A stretch of 64,000 nt of DNA from Gigaspora rosea (GCA_003550325.1 QKWP01000254.1:33438-97437), one strand, 5' to 3'. Shown: positions 10,852 to 22,418, counted from the first letter of the stretch. Notes: generated by a model from the sequence alone, not told the origin. Translations and numbers: made by a program.

Positions 10852-13800
10852 TCATATTATCTCCCAAACACCGTAATATTCATCACTTTCATACAAATTA
10901 GAATACATTCCTAATGCCCAAATACTGTAAATAAATTCATAATTTGAGTGATTTATTGGACAATTTTTGCCAATAATACTTTTAAAAGACTCTTTCTTCC
11001 ACTCTCCAGATGGAAGTTGTCTCGACTTAATAAACTAATATAATTTAAAAAAAACGTGTAAATTTAAAAGAAAACAATTTATCAAAATAACGATTTTTAG
11101 TTTGATTTTTTATGAATAAAAATTACCTCAATTCCATTTATAATAGGTTCACTAAACGGGTATCCTGCGTACATTAGTCCGAGCAATGCCCAAGCTGTAT
11201 TAACAACTTGCGAATTTGGATGCTGTATATATTGTCCTACCCCAGATGCAGACTAATAACGTTCCAAAGAAAATAAATAAGTTTTAAAATCAAGCATTAA
11301 TAATCAGTTTTTTTTTTATTCACACATACCTTGTAATCTTCTCCCCATCCACCATCTTCACGTTGTTTAGAAATCAAGAAGTTGCATGCTTTTTTTACGT
11401 ATTCGCTATTACCAAAATGAAATTGATTTTTTTTTTAAGTTTAAAATGTCAATATTACGTTTGTTGAATCTAAAAATTTCTCTCACCTATTCTCATAATT
11501 TTCTCCAACACTTGATAATCCTTGAAGTGCGGACATTGTACCATATGTGAAACAAATGCCCCAAGATCCAAGCCAACTACCATCTTTACGTTGCATACTA
11601 TGAATATATTTCGCTGCTTTTGCGCAGACAATTCTAAAAGAATTTATTATAAGATCAAAATTAGTCTAATAAAATAATATCAATGTTTTGTCTATAATAA
11701 AAACTTACTCAATATCATCAACATAATGATCCACAAGATCAAATTTTGAAAATACTCTTAAAGCAGTCATAACAGAACTTGTACATTCAACGTATGTATG
11801 TTCAATAAAGGTATTTTCAAAAATCTCGGAGGGATTTATCAATTCCATCCAACAATAACCACGAATACCTTCAAAACGTGAATATCCACCATTGGAATGT
11901 TGCCTTCTGATTAAAGTATCGATTGTAGATTGAATTCGTTTTTGATTAATTAATGGTTGTGTGTAGCTATATCATTGAATGTAGAAGGTTGATGTTAAAC
12001 GAGATTCATTATTACCAATTGTAAAAAGAATAGTTTAAAAGAAGGGTGCCGGTATTCATACCCCCCAGAAAATAAAAATTTAAAACTTTAAACAAAAATA
12101 TCTTGACAACTACCTGACCAAATTCGATAACCACTTGATTAAAATTTGATAAACTTTTTTATTTGAATTCTATGGATCCAAATAAAAAAAAAAATTCATC
12201 AAATTTGGTCAGATGTGTTGAGAAAAATCAAAACGTCTATCAAAATAGAAGCTGCGCCCGATTTTTTTTAAAAACTTTAGATATTTCAATAACTACCTGA
12301 CCAAATTCGATGAAGTTTTTTTTTTTTTATTTGAATTTTTTGGATTCATAAAACTCAAATAAAAAGTTTATCAAATTTAACCAAGTTATTGTCAAGATAT
12401 CTCTGCTCAAAGTTAGAGAAAAATCAAAAACGTCTATCAAAATATAAGCTGCGCCCAGTTTTTTTTTTTTAAAACTTTTGAGTGAAGATATCTCGATAAC
12501 AACCTGGTCAAATTTAAAGAATTTTTTTTTTATTTGAATTCAATGAATCCATAGAATTTAAATAAAAAATTCCATCGAATTTGGTTAGGTGATTGTCGAA
12601 ATATCTTAGTTTAAAGTTTTAACTAGTTTCTATTTTGATAGACATTTGATTTTTTTTCTAATTTTGAGCAGAATATCTCAACAACAACCCGATCTAATTT
12701 TTTATTCTAATTCTATGAATTTATAAAATTCAAATAAAAAAAAAAATTCATCAAGTTTGATCAGGTGGTTATTGAGATAACTTCGTTTAAAGGTTCAAAA
12801 ACTTTATTTTTACTGGGGTGTACGAATACCAAATGTGTGGAGTATGAGCTCCCTAAAAGAATAATTTAAATGATTAAAGAGACTTACTCTAATTTACCCT
12901 GAAGGAGTAATACTGCCTTTAAAGCTTCAGCAGTACAATCATTAGCGGACCACCCTTGTTCTCTTGTACTAAAACACCATAATCCTTTTGAAGGTTCTCT
13001 CCAACATTGTTTCATATATGTTGGATTACTTTGTATTTGTGAATCATCTAAAAATTCAAGTGCTTTAATCATTGATTCGTGATTGTCTGGATCATTTGCT
13101 AAACCTTGTGAAATATAAAACGAAAAATAAATAAACGTGTATCAAATATTTGTGAGTTCTTTTAGACATTCTTAAATTTATTACCTGATTCTATTATGGC
13201 TTGTATTGCAAGCGAGGTATCCCAAATTTGAGATCCATCAGTGTAATTCATTAACATCCCATTTGGAGTCATCCTAAACATTGTTTTGAAATACCGTAAT
13301 TAATTAATTTTACAATAAATTGTTATTCGAGCAGTGTAAATATAACAAATGAACTCTAGAGATAAAAAAAAAAACCACGAACCATATATAATTTGCGATT
13401 TTTTCCTTCATATTTAAGAACATTTCAGATTCTGGGCCCTCTTTATGATAAGCACAAATCAAACGAAATAATTTATCCATCTATTAAAATAAATCATTCG
13501 AATAATTTATATGTTAACAAATGGGATAACTTGCTCATGGTGTAAAAAAGTTTCAACATACCGCACAAGTGGAAATATAATTAGAATCAAATTCTTCAAG
13601 TTTCATTAATTTATAAATTTTTTTTAATGCGATTTCACGAAGACCCAATATGGGTTGGAATTTATTCCAAATATTCGAAACAGCTTTATTAAAAAAATTA
13701 GGTTAACAAACAATATTAGCTTTTTCATTGTCATCAACCATAAATACCGTTTGGCACTGCGCATAGTATTCCATTAAAAGCCGGTATGATTTAAGAGTAT

Positions 13801-15180
13801 AGCTATACTACCGTAATTTATTTTATATATAAATTGTATCCAAATACCGGTAATTGTAAATATAGTTCCCAAAGTACCTGGATACTAATCAATTTAATTG
13901 AATAGGATCCTTGTACTATAAACAGTACCAAACGGTAATGGATATAAACCTCCAATAAAACAAGCAAAAAAGAAAAAAAAACTTACTGTTAGTTACAACT
14001 AAAGCTGGGGACCGTGGAAAATATATATCAGTCTCACAAACATTGTTTTTCGCAGCAGACCAATCAATTTTATCAAATGGTTGAATAAATAATTCAAGCC
14101 GTAATCGTTCGATTAATGGGTTCATTTTTTCCGTTACTTTACGTCCATAAAGATAACTCAATGAGAGATGAGAAGCACGTATTGGACCCCGCATGCGAGC
14201 CGGATGTAGGGGTGACTTGTATGGAAGAAGCCTTTATATGTAAATATAAATTATTTGAATTTCAGTGATTGAATGTATATTATTAGATAAAACTAATAAT
14301 GAGAAGTATTAGTATTTACCATAATTCTGGTAAGACCGGATTAACACCATTCCAATCATAAAGATTCAGCATTGCTAACCAAAACTTTCCAAGGGATGGA
14401 ATAGCGATAGCACCACCTGTTTTAAGAAAGGTTATAGATGAATAACCTCGGGAAAAAAAAAAAACTAGTATTGACTCACCAAGTTTATGTATTAATGCCC
14501 TGCTTTTGACCAGTATGGGATGTTCGGGATCCATTCCAAGAATTCTGAGTGCAACATAATTTAAAGTTGTTCCTAACAAATTTGAATGGTCTTCTACATG
14601 TCTAACAAAATAAAAAAATTATATATACAATTTTAAATGAATAATAAATATTTTACAAGAATCCAAAACTCAATGTCACATACATTCCCCAGCCACCATC
14701 ATCAGGATTAGAATTATAAACTAAATATGTGATAATTTCAGTTTTCCAAGCTTGAGGAATTGATAGACGAGTAATGTATGTCGAAAACACAAATCCCGAA
14801 ATTAAAAATGTAGGTCCACTATATTCCCCCGCCCAATGGCCATCCACGGTTTGCAATTGTTTAAAGAATTTATATCCATTATATACGGCCTCAAGAGCAG
14901 ATTTCGGTGGGGAATGTTTTGATTGACCATCAACAATTTTCTATATCAAAATTCGAATATCATTATTAATTATTGATTAAGCGATCGAACGTAAATATTT
15001 AGAAAAATAAATACTTACATCAGATAATCCTAACCAATAGCGATCGCATGCGGTTTGAGGCCAATTTTTTATTTCATCGTTACTTTCCAAATAATGCCAA
15101 GTCTGTTTTCCATGATCTACTTCGAGCCTCCACCTTAACCTGTCGGTTGTTTTTATATTTGTATTGAGATATTCCGACAT
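10852..15180 (-). CDS. ERG7: Oxidosqualene cyclase (lanosterol synthase-like), 14 exons
   Basis: Family role: cyclises 2,3-oxidosqualene to lanosterol in sterol synthesis at ER/lipid droplets. Exons on the minus strand: 15019-15180, 14684-14940, 14480-14601, 14320-14416, 13987-14231, 13562-13683, 13383-13480, 13185-13273, 12888-13104, 11709-11966, 11487-11633, 11330-11405, 11127-11252, 10852-11034. These sum to 2,199 nt, an unbroken 732-codon frame, the usual family length; every intron is GT-AG (intron 7 donor is GTTCGT). Visible motifs: DCTAE with the catalytic Asp at residue 453, QW-type repeats ([37 protein letters not shown]), WGICFTYG and TYVECTS. Odd: the segment normally M-W-x-H-x-R before a Y-x-P-x-S-Y stretch reads [14 protein letters not shown] (residues 226-239), so the conserved Trp and His are Arg and Pro; the C-terminal aromatic segment is also altered ([13 protein letters not shown]). 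Introns 5 (303 bp) and 9 (921 bp) are enlarged by mobile DNA. It may be a diverged paralogue rather than the main ERG7. Confidence 0.93.
12051..12830. mobile_element. Element of four tandem palindromes inside ERG7 intron 9
   Basis: Ends GGTATTCATACCCCCCAG and, from the right, GGTATTCGTACACCCCAG are inverted repeats. The interior is roughly four units of ~190 bp. Each unit is itself a hairpin: CTACCTGACCAAATTCGATG, then TTTGAATTCTATGGATYCA, then its inverse ending CAAATTTGGTCAGGTAGTT. Units are joined by GTCTATCAAAATAGAAGCTG or variants. It accounts for most of the 921-bp intron and leaves both splice sites intact. Confidence 0.7.
13747..13935. mobile_element. TA-flanked MITE inside ERG7 intron 5
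   Basis: Inverted ends CCGTTTGGCACTG and, from the right, CCGTTTGGTACTG, with TA on each side, enclosing 189 bp. Removing it leaves an intron of about 112 bp, like its neighbours. TA duplications fit Tc1/mariner-type MITEs; assignment is inference. Confidence 0.7.
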
Positions 15181-16165
15181 TTTTAGGAACCAAAAATTAA
15201 GACTTATATAAAATTAATAATATATATATATATATTTTTATTTTTTATTATTATTATTATTATTATTTTTTTTTTTTTTAGAAATTAAGAAATGGAATGG
15301 CAGCACATATATATTTAAACGAAGATACTGCGCCACAGACTACCCAGATAAATGCATCAAAGCCTTAAACCTGAAAAAATAAGTTCCAAACCATGGCGTT
15401 ATATTTATTTGTTTTCCCAATGTATATAATATAATGAAATTAAATTACAAGACAGGATGTGATTAATGTGATAGAATTTTTGTGCTCCGACCGGGAAGTC
15501 GCGTAACAATCCCTTGTCACCTTGTTTATGTTTACGTGTGTGTAATCAACTGACCCATACGCCGACAAAGTGATACGAAAGAGTTATCACAAAGAAGCAT
15601 GTAGGGATTGAAAGAACAATTTTTTTTAACCTATAGTTATTTTTAATTTTAACCTATTTTTGAAATGTACAAGAATAATTTTCTTGATGTCGGCCGGATT
15701 CGTGACTGATAGGTTTACGATTGACAACGCCTGCGATCGTGCGTACGTACAGAAGGTAACGCTACGTACAGTACGTACCAATTATGGCATTAAATGTGCA
15801 ACTATCTGCTATATTACTCATATGTACATTGATATCTACGTATACGTACGTGCGTATGATTATAAATTATTTTCTTAATTACTTTAATTGCTTATATATT
15901 GTTGAGACAAAAAAAAAAATTACATATATAATATTATATATTAAAATTAAGCTTTGTATCAAGCAAATATTCCCACAACACAATAATATATTCTCATAAC
16001 ACAATATATACAGATCCTCAAATTTATTGATCAAACTGTACATAAAGAAATGAATAAGCAACAATTTGTTAAACATCGATAGTCCTTTTTTTTGTTTTTT
16101 TTTTTTTTTTTGTTAGCAAAAAGAAATTTTAATAATAAATGCTATATATTCATTGATTATTTTAA
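15181..16165 (-). promoter_or_regulatory. ERG7 5' flank / syntaxin 3' flank
   Basis: 985 bp between the syntaxin stop and the ERG7 start, so it holds both a transcription end and the ERG7 promoter. Seen: a (TA)n and (ATT)n microsatellite at about 15218-15276 just upstream of the ATG, and CGTACGTAC-type palindromic words at 15740-15780 and 15840-15855. No specific factor site can be named. The small frames on either strand at 15660-16076 are chance. Confidence 0.4.
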
Positions 16166-16963
16166 TTATTTTTTCTGGTTCTTTATAACTTCAATTGCGA
16201 CAACCACTGCAATAATGATAAGAATTATTAAAATTATTGCAAGACATATCCATTTCTTTTTTCGAGCCGCTGCAGCACTTAAGCGTGCTCTACCCAAATC
16301 TTCGTTCGCTTTTTCTAATTTCGTTGCTGCTTCAGTAGCATTTCCTTCAATATTTACAATAGTCTGGTCTTGTGCTTCGACCTGAAGATATAATTCTTTA
16401 AAGAGGTCGGCAAGTTCAGCAACGGTCTCCTCAACACGTTTAATATCATTGTGTCGTTTTTTTACTTGATCTAACGCATCACGGGCTTCACCAGTACGTA
16501 AAAGTGCTTGTTGAAATACTGGTTGTCCTGATGGGCTTGACATATAATCATCAATTTCTTGTTGAGTAGCATTCGGATTGACTATCTTATATTGCCGAAT
16601 CGTTCGTTCGGTTTGATGTTTTATATAATCATCTTCAGCTCCACGATATTCATTAAGAATATTGGATAATTTCTCTCTGAGAAATCCATGTCTTTGTGTT
16701 CTTAAACCATACTTAGGATCAGACTTGGGAAGTTTGGCATTTTCATATTCAATTTGCTTAATACGATCTTTATTTTCAATAAGCAACTGTCGGGTATCAC
16801 CCATAAGTTGGTTACGTTCATAACTGATTGCATCAACCTCGTTCGTCGAAGTGGCTACTAGAATATTAGATTGTAAACTTTGAATCCTTGTAATATTGGC
16901 ATGAATGGTCTCAATATTTTTTTCAATTGCTGCGGTCTCATTTAAGAACGTTTCGATATTCAT
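16166..16963 (-). CDS. SSO1: Sso-type plasma-membrane syntaxin (Qa-SNARE)
   Basis: 265 residues, one uninterrupted exon. Qa-SNAREs of this family pair with SNAP25-type and synaptobrevin-type partners to fuse secretory vesicles with the plasma membrane. Seen: an N-terminal helical region fitting the Habc bundle (about 1-125, with FLNETAAIEKNIETI near the start), RQYKIVNPNATQQEID (123-138) as in the linker of Sso/syntaxin-1 proteins, a SNARE motif at about 166-227 (ELADLFKELYLQVEAQDQ) with the zero-layer Gln at 198, a basic RKKK (234-237) and a C-terminal membrane anchor at about 238-257 followed by a short tail. It starts where the Habc region starts, so the N-terminal leader present in yeast Sso1 is missing; a TTAG just before the ATG leaves open an unseen upstream exon. 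Transcribed in the same direction as ERG7, 985 bp upstream of it. Confidence 0.92.
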   Translation of the reverse strand: MNIETFLNETAAIEKNIETIHANITRIQSLQSNILVATSTNEVDAISYERNQLMGDTRQLLIENKDRIKQIEYENAKLPKSDPKYGLRTQRHGFLREKLSNILNEYRGAEDDYIKHQTERTIRQYKIVNPNATQQEIDDYMSSPSGQPVFQQALLRTGEARDALDQVKKRHNDIKRVEETVAELADLFKELYLQVEAQDQTIVNIEGNATEAATKLEKANEDLGRARLSAAAARKKKWICLAIILIILIIIAVVVAIEVIKNQKK

Positions 16964-17913
16964 TATTCTAACCGTTTGTCAAAAACAAAAGTGGAAATTC
17001 AGATACCAAGAAATAAAAAAAAGGACACCAAAATTAAAGTTTGACACTCTATATTCTATGTGAGAGCGAACGAGTTGAGGTGTAATCTCATTAACAGTTA
17101 AAACAAAATACTAATATATAGTTTGCTTAAGTGTCTCTGTTTGTAGGACACCTTCTACATCGTCAGGGCATTTTCTGCATTGATCAGCTTATTTATTTGG
17201 CTTACTAAACTTACTAAAGATTCGGACTTACCAAAAATAATTTTGGCAAATATGTACATGACTTTAAATAGATTGATATATTTAATTATTTATCACGTGA
17301 TATGCAATTACGTTAAAATTAGCGATGTTACCTAGCACTATTAAGGGGTCACAAAGGCTACAAAGGGGCTGCATTTTCTCCTAGTTTGGATTTAGCATCA
17401 AACCATTTATCGTAAACTCATACCAGATTAAAATTTGAGCTTTCCCAAACCTCAACGACCAATTAACATAACGGAAAAATCGTGGTTGCAGATGATTTGC
17501 CATTCATGTCAGTCGAGATAACAGGATGAAAAAATTTCAACACAAATATTTATTTAAAAGATAAGAGTTAAAATTTATAAAATTCAAATTTTTGCATCAA
17601 AATACGTCACACGATTATTTATATCCGACATTTGAATTCTTATGCACGTGAATTAACACATTGTGTTGCACGTTGATCCGGATTATTTTAATCCCGTATC
17701 GGAGTTAAATATCCTGATCAGCAGGATAACATTAAAGTAATTTCTTATGTGCCAGGTTATTAGCGGCCTGGTCAAGTCGGGTCTATTTTAGTCCTGGTTT
17801 ATTACGTCGTTGCTCACTTTCCTGATGAACGCTGGCCATTTACCTGGCATTACATATGGTTAGGGTTAATATTGATATTTATCAAGGAAAAATTTGATGT
17901 AACCGGTTTATTA
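16964..17913. other. Upstream region of the syntaxin gene; no gene seen
   Basis: Less AT-rich than the surrounding repeats. The first few hundred bases should hold the syntaxin promoter. No ORF, tRNA or paired repeat that I can support. Confidence 0.4.
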
Positions 17914-18003
17914 TAGTTCATAGTCTCAAGAGTTAATTAGACCAGACTGGTCCAGACTGGTCTGGTCTTAAGACTAAGCGCAGACTTTTCGGACTGTGAA
18001 CTA
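17914..18003. repeat. Short inverted-repeat element with CCAGACTGGTC motif
   Basis: Ends TAGTTCATAGTC and, from the right, TAGTTCACAGTC are inverted; inside are tandem CCAGACTGGTC/CAGACTGGTCTGGTC palindromes. It resembles the subterminal repeats of the hAT elements here, but no 8-bp duplication was found. Confidence 0.45.
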
Positions 18004-18193
18004 TTGTTCTAAGACCAGACCACATAACATCCTTACAGGTTATTGGTAATCTACAATTAAATTCAAGAGTAATTTATATCTGATATTAGATCTCTATCAA
18101 GTCTACAATCAGGGTGTTTTTTTCAAGCAGTTTTCTTAATGTGATTAGCTAGTGATCGGGACGTTGCTCAAATCACTGTGATTAATTGAGTGG

Positions 18194-18776
18194 TAAAGGG
18201 ATGGAAAAAACCGTTTTTTTAAACAGTTTTTAGGATGTTTTAAAACTTTTTAAAAAACATTGGCGCAGAGACTAAAATTTACACAAGAAATACATAATTA
18301 TATATATATACGTATGCATTACTTTTTTTTCTTTTTTTTTTTTTTTGTACGCTCTTTATAATTTAATGCATAACTATAAATTTAATTATCATCATCTTCG
18401 AACCAACCATCAAATTCTAATAGACTGCAACAAGTTTTTTTCCCATTCATTATCTGGACGTGCACGATGTTTATTATGAGTAAACCCCAAATTTAGACCA
18501 GCAACGTTCTGCTGCGGTCGAAGAAGCTAGAACATTTGTAAAGTTCAAGCGAATTTCTTTTAATGGAGGTCCCCCACGGAGCATGATTGTTTATAATTTT
18601 ATATTTTAAAAAGAGATAACGATAAAATTGTATTTGACGAAATTAGTTAAATAAATAAACGCTATCCATTGTTACGTATTATGATTGCGCCAGAATGTAT
18701 TAAAACATTTAAAAACATTTTTAAATCAAATAATCATGTTTTTTAACATTACATTTTAAAACATTTTCCATTCCTA
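18194..18776 (-). mobile_element. Degraded hAT element with transposase remnant
   Basis: 583 bp. Ends TAAAGGGATGGAAAA and, from the right, TAGGAATGGAAAA. Flanks TTGAGTGG and TTGAGTTG form an 8-bp duplication with one mismatch, as expected for hAT. Both ends carry clustered AACATTTTAAAA-type repeats. The interior encodes the tail of a hAT transposase on the minus strand. Confidence 0.8.
18382..18592 (-). pseudogene. hAT transposase C-terminal dimerisation domain, broken
   Basis: Minus-strand translation gives IRLNFTNVLASSTAAERCWS followed by KFG, which carries the S-S-A-A-E-R-x-W-S-x-F-G signature of the hAT C-terminal dimerisation region. It is then interrupted by a stop and two frame changes; the following pieces are a basic HNKHRARPDNEWEKN and an acidic EFDGWFEDDDN end. 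The DDE part and BED finger are absent, so this is a relic, not an active transposase. Confidence 0.75.
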
Positions 18777-18784
18777 TTGAGTTG

Positions 18785-19468
18785 TAAAGCGATAAATAAT
18801 CGAAAAATAACTTGTTTAAAATTTATTATATAAGATACGGGTTCTAAATTTTGACCAGTCATCGCAACTTATTTATTAAAATTATAATTAGTTACCGGCA
18901 TTCAAGTTTTGACTAATTAAAATTTGCTTTAATTCACTAACAGCTAAATAAAATGCTTAAGATAAATTGTTTAGTTTAGTTCTAGCTTTAAAAAGATGTA
19001 TCTGAATTTGATACAAAAAACATTAGTAAACTTAGAATAAAAAAAAATTTATATAAAAAAAGTTTATATAAAATTTTTTATATAAAATTAGACAATATAA
19101 TTTTTAGTTTTTTTAATCTAGTTAAAATTATAAAAATTTATATTTAATCTAATAAGATTGAAAGAATTAAATAGAAATCTTAACAACAATATCTTTTTTT
19201 AAAATAAACTACTTTTATAATTATTTAAAATTATTATATAAATAATAATTAATAAAAGTTAAACTTTAAAAATATTATATAATATTATCTTTTTTATAGT
19301 ATATTATTAAAAAATTAATAGTTTAAAAGCTTTAGAATTTTTATATCAATTACTAAATATTTTAAATTTTAACAGTAATGTATGAAATTTGTAAAAATTT
19401 AAAAAAAATTTTTATAATAAAGTTTAATTAATATTTAAAGTTTATTAAAAACATTAAAAATAAAGTTA
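18785..19468. other. AT-rich spacer, possibly an old core-C relic
   Basis: Extremely AT-rich. Words such as GTTAAACTTTAAAAA and AAATTTTTATAATAAAGTTT recall the inverted core-C sequence, but similarity is too weak to place ends. Confidence 0.3.
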
Positions 19469-20478
19469 GAGTGTAGTAACTTAGGGAAGTTGGTAAGTTG
19501 TTACTTTCAAGCGGCAGGTCTAGGGTTCAAATTCCACTGGTGATGCTTTGAAAAAATAGATCTGTACTTCAGTAACTGCTTTCTGTTGATTGGTTGGGTA
19601 TATTACCTGTTGACTATCTTGAATAGGAGCTTTTGGGTGTAGTTGTGTCTTGTTACACACACAAATCCAAGGAACTGAAGAAACAAAAACCTGTTTGGCA
19701 AGTTCTGAATAAGGAGGTAGCAAAGATCTTTAATAATGCTACTAAAAACCAGAGCTGAAATGGAGCTGAAGAACTGAGAACATCAAAGACATTTGAAGGA
19801 AAGGATCCACCAACCTGGCTGTTAGTATTGCATCAGAGGAAAAGGACCTATGTTTTGGAAGTAGGTACCAGAAAAAAAAACTATAATAGCACCTAATGCC
19901 AAGTAAATCAACTTTTCCAGCTAATTAAATTGAAAATTTGGAATGTATTGAGAAAGGACCAGTAGAAAAGGGATAGTGGATACTGAATTGAAGTGAACCT
20001 TACAAGGGCAAAAATAGATAATGGTAGTGATTGCAGGGTATCTTTTTGACAACAAGTGTAAACCTTGGTGAATGCGCAAATTACTGAAGTATAAGAAAAT
20101 ACCTAGTGGGACAAGTACTGCTTTACCAAGTTTTTTGTTAAGGATAAGCCGAATTGTACCTTTGGGTATGAGAAGAAGTCCTAAGGGCTCTTGTAAAAAG
20201 AGACCTGGGTATTTGGACTGATCGCATAGATAATGCAGATATTTGGTAAATTAGTTGAAAGTTAGGTGAGAAGCAGAAGATCAGAGAGTTTAATAGACAA
20301 TTCCTGTAGTTGTATTGCAGGTATGATAGCTAGTGTGGAACCTTCAGACAGACTACTTAAATTAGATACCAAAAGTGTACATATGGCTAGTTGTACTCTC
20401 ATCCAAGTATAATCTATAATGCATAAACCAAATAAAGCATTCCCCAAAATAGGCACTTTGAATCTAAAAAAAAAATAA
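19469..20478 (+). mobile_element. tRNA-headed SINE-like retroposon, full length
   Basis: About 1,010 bp collinear with 60080-61107. Head has A-box-like TTAGGGAAGTTGGTAAG and B-box GGTTCAAATTC; tail is an A-run with AAATAAATAAA. ATAAAGTTA lies on both sides, part of it possibly tail. More diverged than the 60-kb copy. Two small minus frames inside (19520-19723, 20262-20543) are not genes. Confidence 0.75.
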
Positions 20479-20768
20479 ATAAAGTTACAATAGAAATCAA
20501 AAGTATCTTTATTTTTGTAACTTTTTAAACTAAAAAACCACAAACTTAAAGTAAATAATAATTAATAAATGCTAATTAGTAAAATTTTTATATAGTATAA
20601 AATATTGGTTATATAACTATATTATTTAATTTTAATATAGATTAATTTAACAAAATTACTATATACTACTATTAATAATTATTGTTAGTAATTAACAATA
20701 AAGTGTAACATGTAAATTAAAAAGTTTTTTGCCAAAATAAAAATTAAATCTTGATAATATTAGGGTTA
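20479..20768. other. AT-rich spacer
   Basis: No feature besides the TTA half of the adjacent element's duplication at its end. Confidence 0.4.
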
Positions 20769-21366
20769 GGGAAGTGCAGTAAATCACGTAATTAGGGTTT
20801 ACATAGGTCCTGACCCCCCTCCCCCCCTAGTAATAGGACTATTGACCAATCAAATTTAAAAAAACTCAAAATCGTCTTCGATCTAAAAATAAACTACCCT
20901 ACAATTGACAAAAGTCGCTACATAGTAAAGTCTAAATTTTACTAAGTAAATCGAAAAATATCGATTAAGTAAACTTATTCAGCAGATCAAAATACAATTA
21001 CCACAAAATTTTCATAAGTTGTGGAGAATTTTTTATTAATTGACTTTTGATTTTTACGTTCGACGAAAATATTAAAATTTTTAAAAAAATATATTCGACG
21101 AACGTAAAAGTCAAAAGTTAAATAATAAAAAGTTCTCTAATACTTATAAAAATTTTGTGGTAAGTGTTTTTTGATCTGCTGAATAAGTTTGCTTAATTGA
21201 TATTTTTCGATTTGCTTAGTAAAATTTAGACTTTACTATGTAGCAACTATCTGCGATTAACTAAAAATCGATTTTCTTCAATATGATTGGCTATTTATAC
21301 TATATATATATAGGACGTGATATTTGGGGACCCCCCTAAAAAATTACGTGATTTTCTGCACTTCCC
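20769..21366. mobile_element. 598-bp foldback element with core B
   Basis: Nearly the whole length is one inverted repeat centred near 21070. Ends GGGAAGTGCAGTAAATCACG and, from the right, GGGAAGTGCAGAAAATCACG; TTA on both sides. Each arm holds core B (ACTAAGTAAATCGAAAAATA and a GATCAAAATAC block) that recurs in elements with other ends at 37216-37509, 37630-37885 and 48475-48900. Confidence 0.85.
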
Positions 21367-21380
21367 TTAGGGTCTATTTC

Positions 21381-21660
21381 TGCTTAAACTTTTGTAGCTT
21401 CTAACAAAAAACTTCAGGGTTGTTGCTCTACTATATTTTTTATAGTAATGAAATTTTCTATCCAAAGAGCTAAACCCAAAAGGAGAGATCTTTTTCAACT
21501 CTGTTTTAGTTTTCTCATATCCAATTTAAAACTCTTTATCCAAAACACTTTTAGATAAAGCTTTTGTTATGTGCAAATATATTAACTCCAAAGTTTTTAT
21601 GAATCAGGTTTTGTTGAAAATTTGGTAAGAGGAATTGTTAGGAAGAGTTTTTGTTTACTG
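21381..21660 (+). repeat. Dispersed repeat R1, copy 2
   Basis: Same-strand relative of 1-272; see there. Contains TTTTGTTATGTGCAAATATA. Non-coding. Confidence 0.65.
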
Positions 21661-22126
21661 TTTTTTTTTTTTGTATGTAATATTAATTAAAAATGTATAT
21701 TTAATAAATGTAAAATACAATATATAATAATAATAAATAAATAAATATAAAATTTTATATTAAATTGCAAAACCTTGCAAAATATTGCAAAAACCTAAAA
21801 AAGCATGATTATATAAATATATATATCATTTATTTATTTTTTAAAAAATTTTAAACTTTGCAAAAATTTCCCAAATATTGCGAAACAATGCAAAAATATT
21901 ACACAATATACAAAATATTACTTACTGTGACTTCCAAAAGAGGAGTTAATTTGCATTTTTTTATTTGATCTATTCCACAATATTTTGCAATATATTCAAA
22001 TTAAATTCTGTAATATTTCATAATAAATTATATTATATACCATATCGATCATAAGACTTTTGTTATATCATATTATAAACTATAATAACTTACATAAGAT
22101 TCATATATATAATTTGCTAATATTAG
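21661..22126. other. AT-rich spacer with AATATTGCAAAA words
   Basis: Repeated TTGCAAAATATTGCAAAA-like words at 21765-21930 suggest a short degenerate tandem repeat. No gene. Confidence 0.4.
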
Positions 22127-22408
22127 GGGTCGTCTAAAGCCAGGCGCGTTCACGTGATATAAAGCCAATCAAATCGTAAAATTTGATCTTTACGGATTAG
22201 CCTGACGAGACAAAAACAAAGAAAAAAAGGGAAAAACGCCAAAAATACAAAAAACGAGTGTCTAAACCTGTATAGGAGCATTAATAAAAAATGTCGGGAA
22301 GACAATTTTACTTATAAGTAAGCTCTAACCCTAACCCCTAACTAACCCTTACCCTAATTTTAATTAAATAATCAAAAACATATAAACACACCTGGCTTTA
22401 GCCATTCC
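22127..22408. mobile_element. TIR element, GTCTAAAGCC(A/T)GGC family, copy 1
   Basis: Inverted ends GGGTCGTCTAAAGCCAGG and, from the right, GGGAATGGCTAAAGCCAGG. The palindromic 10-mer CTAATATTAG lies on both sides (22117-22126, 22409-22418). A relative is at 33194-33469. Degenerate CCCTAACC words occur inside. Confidence 0.75.
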
Positions 22409-22418
22409 CTAATATTAG

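Noticed and set aside
16092-16385. 97-codon plus-strand frame
   Set aside because: Antisense shadow of the syntaxin gene.
22320-22350. CCCTAACC/TTAGGG-like words here and at 20761, 33260, 51480, 51730, 52220, 54395
   Set aside because: They resemble telomere repeats but are single or degenerate copies inside core-A or other elements, not tandem arrays. No telomere is claimed.
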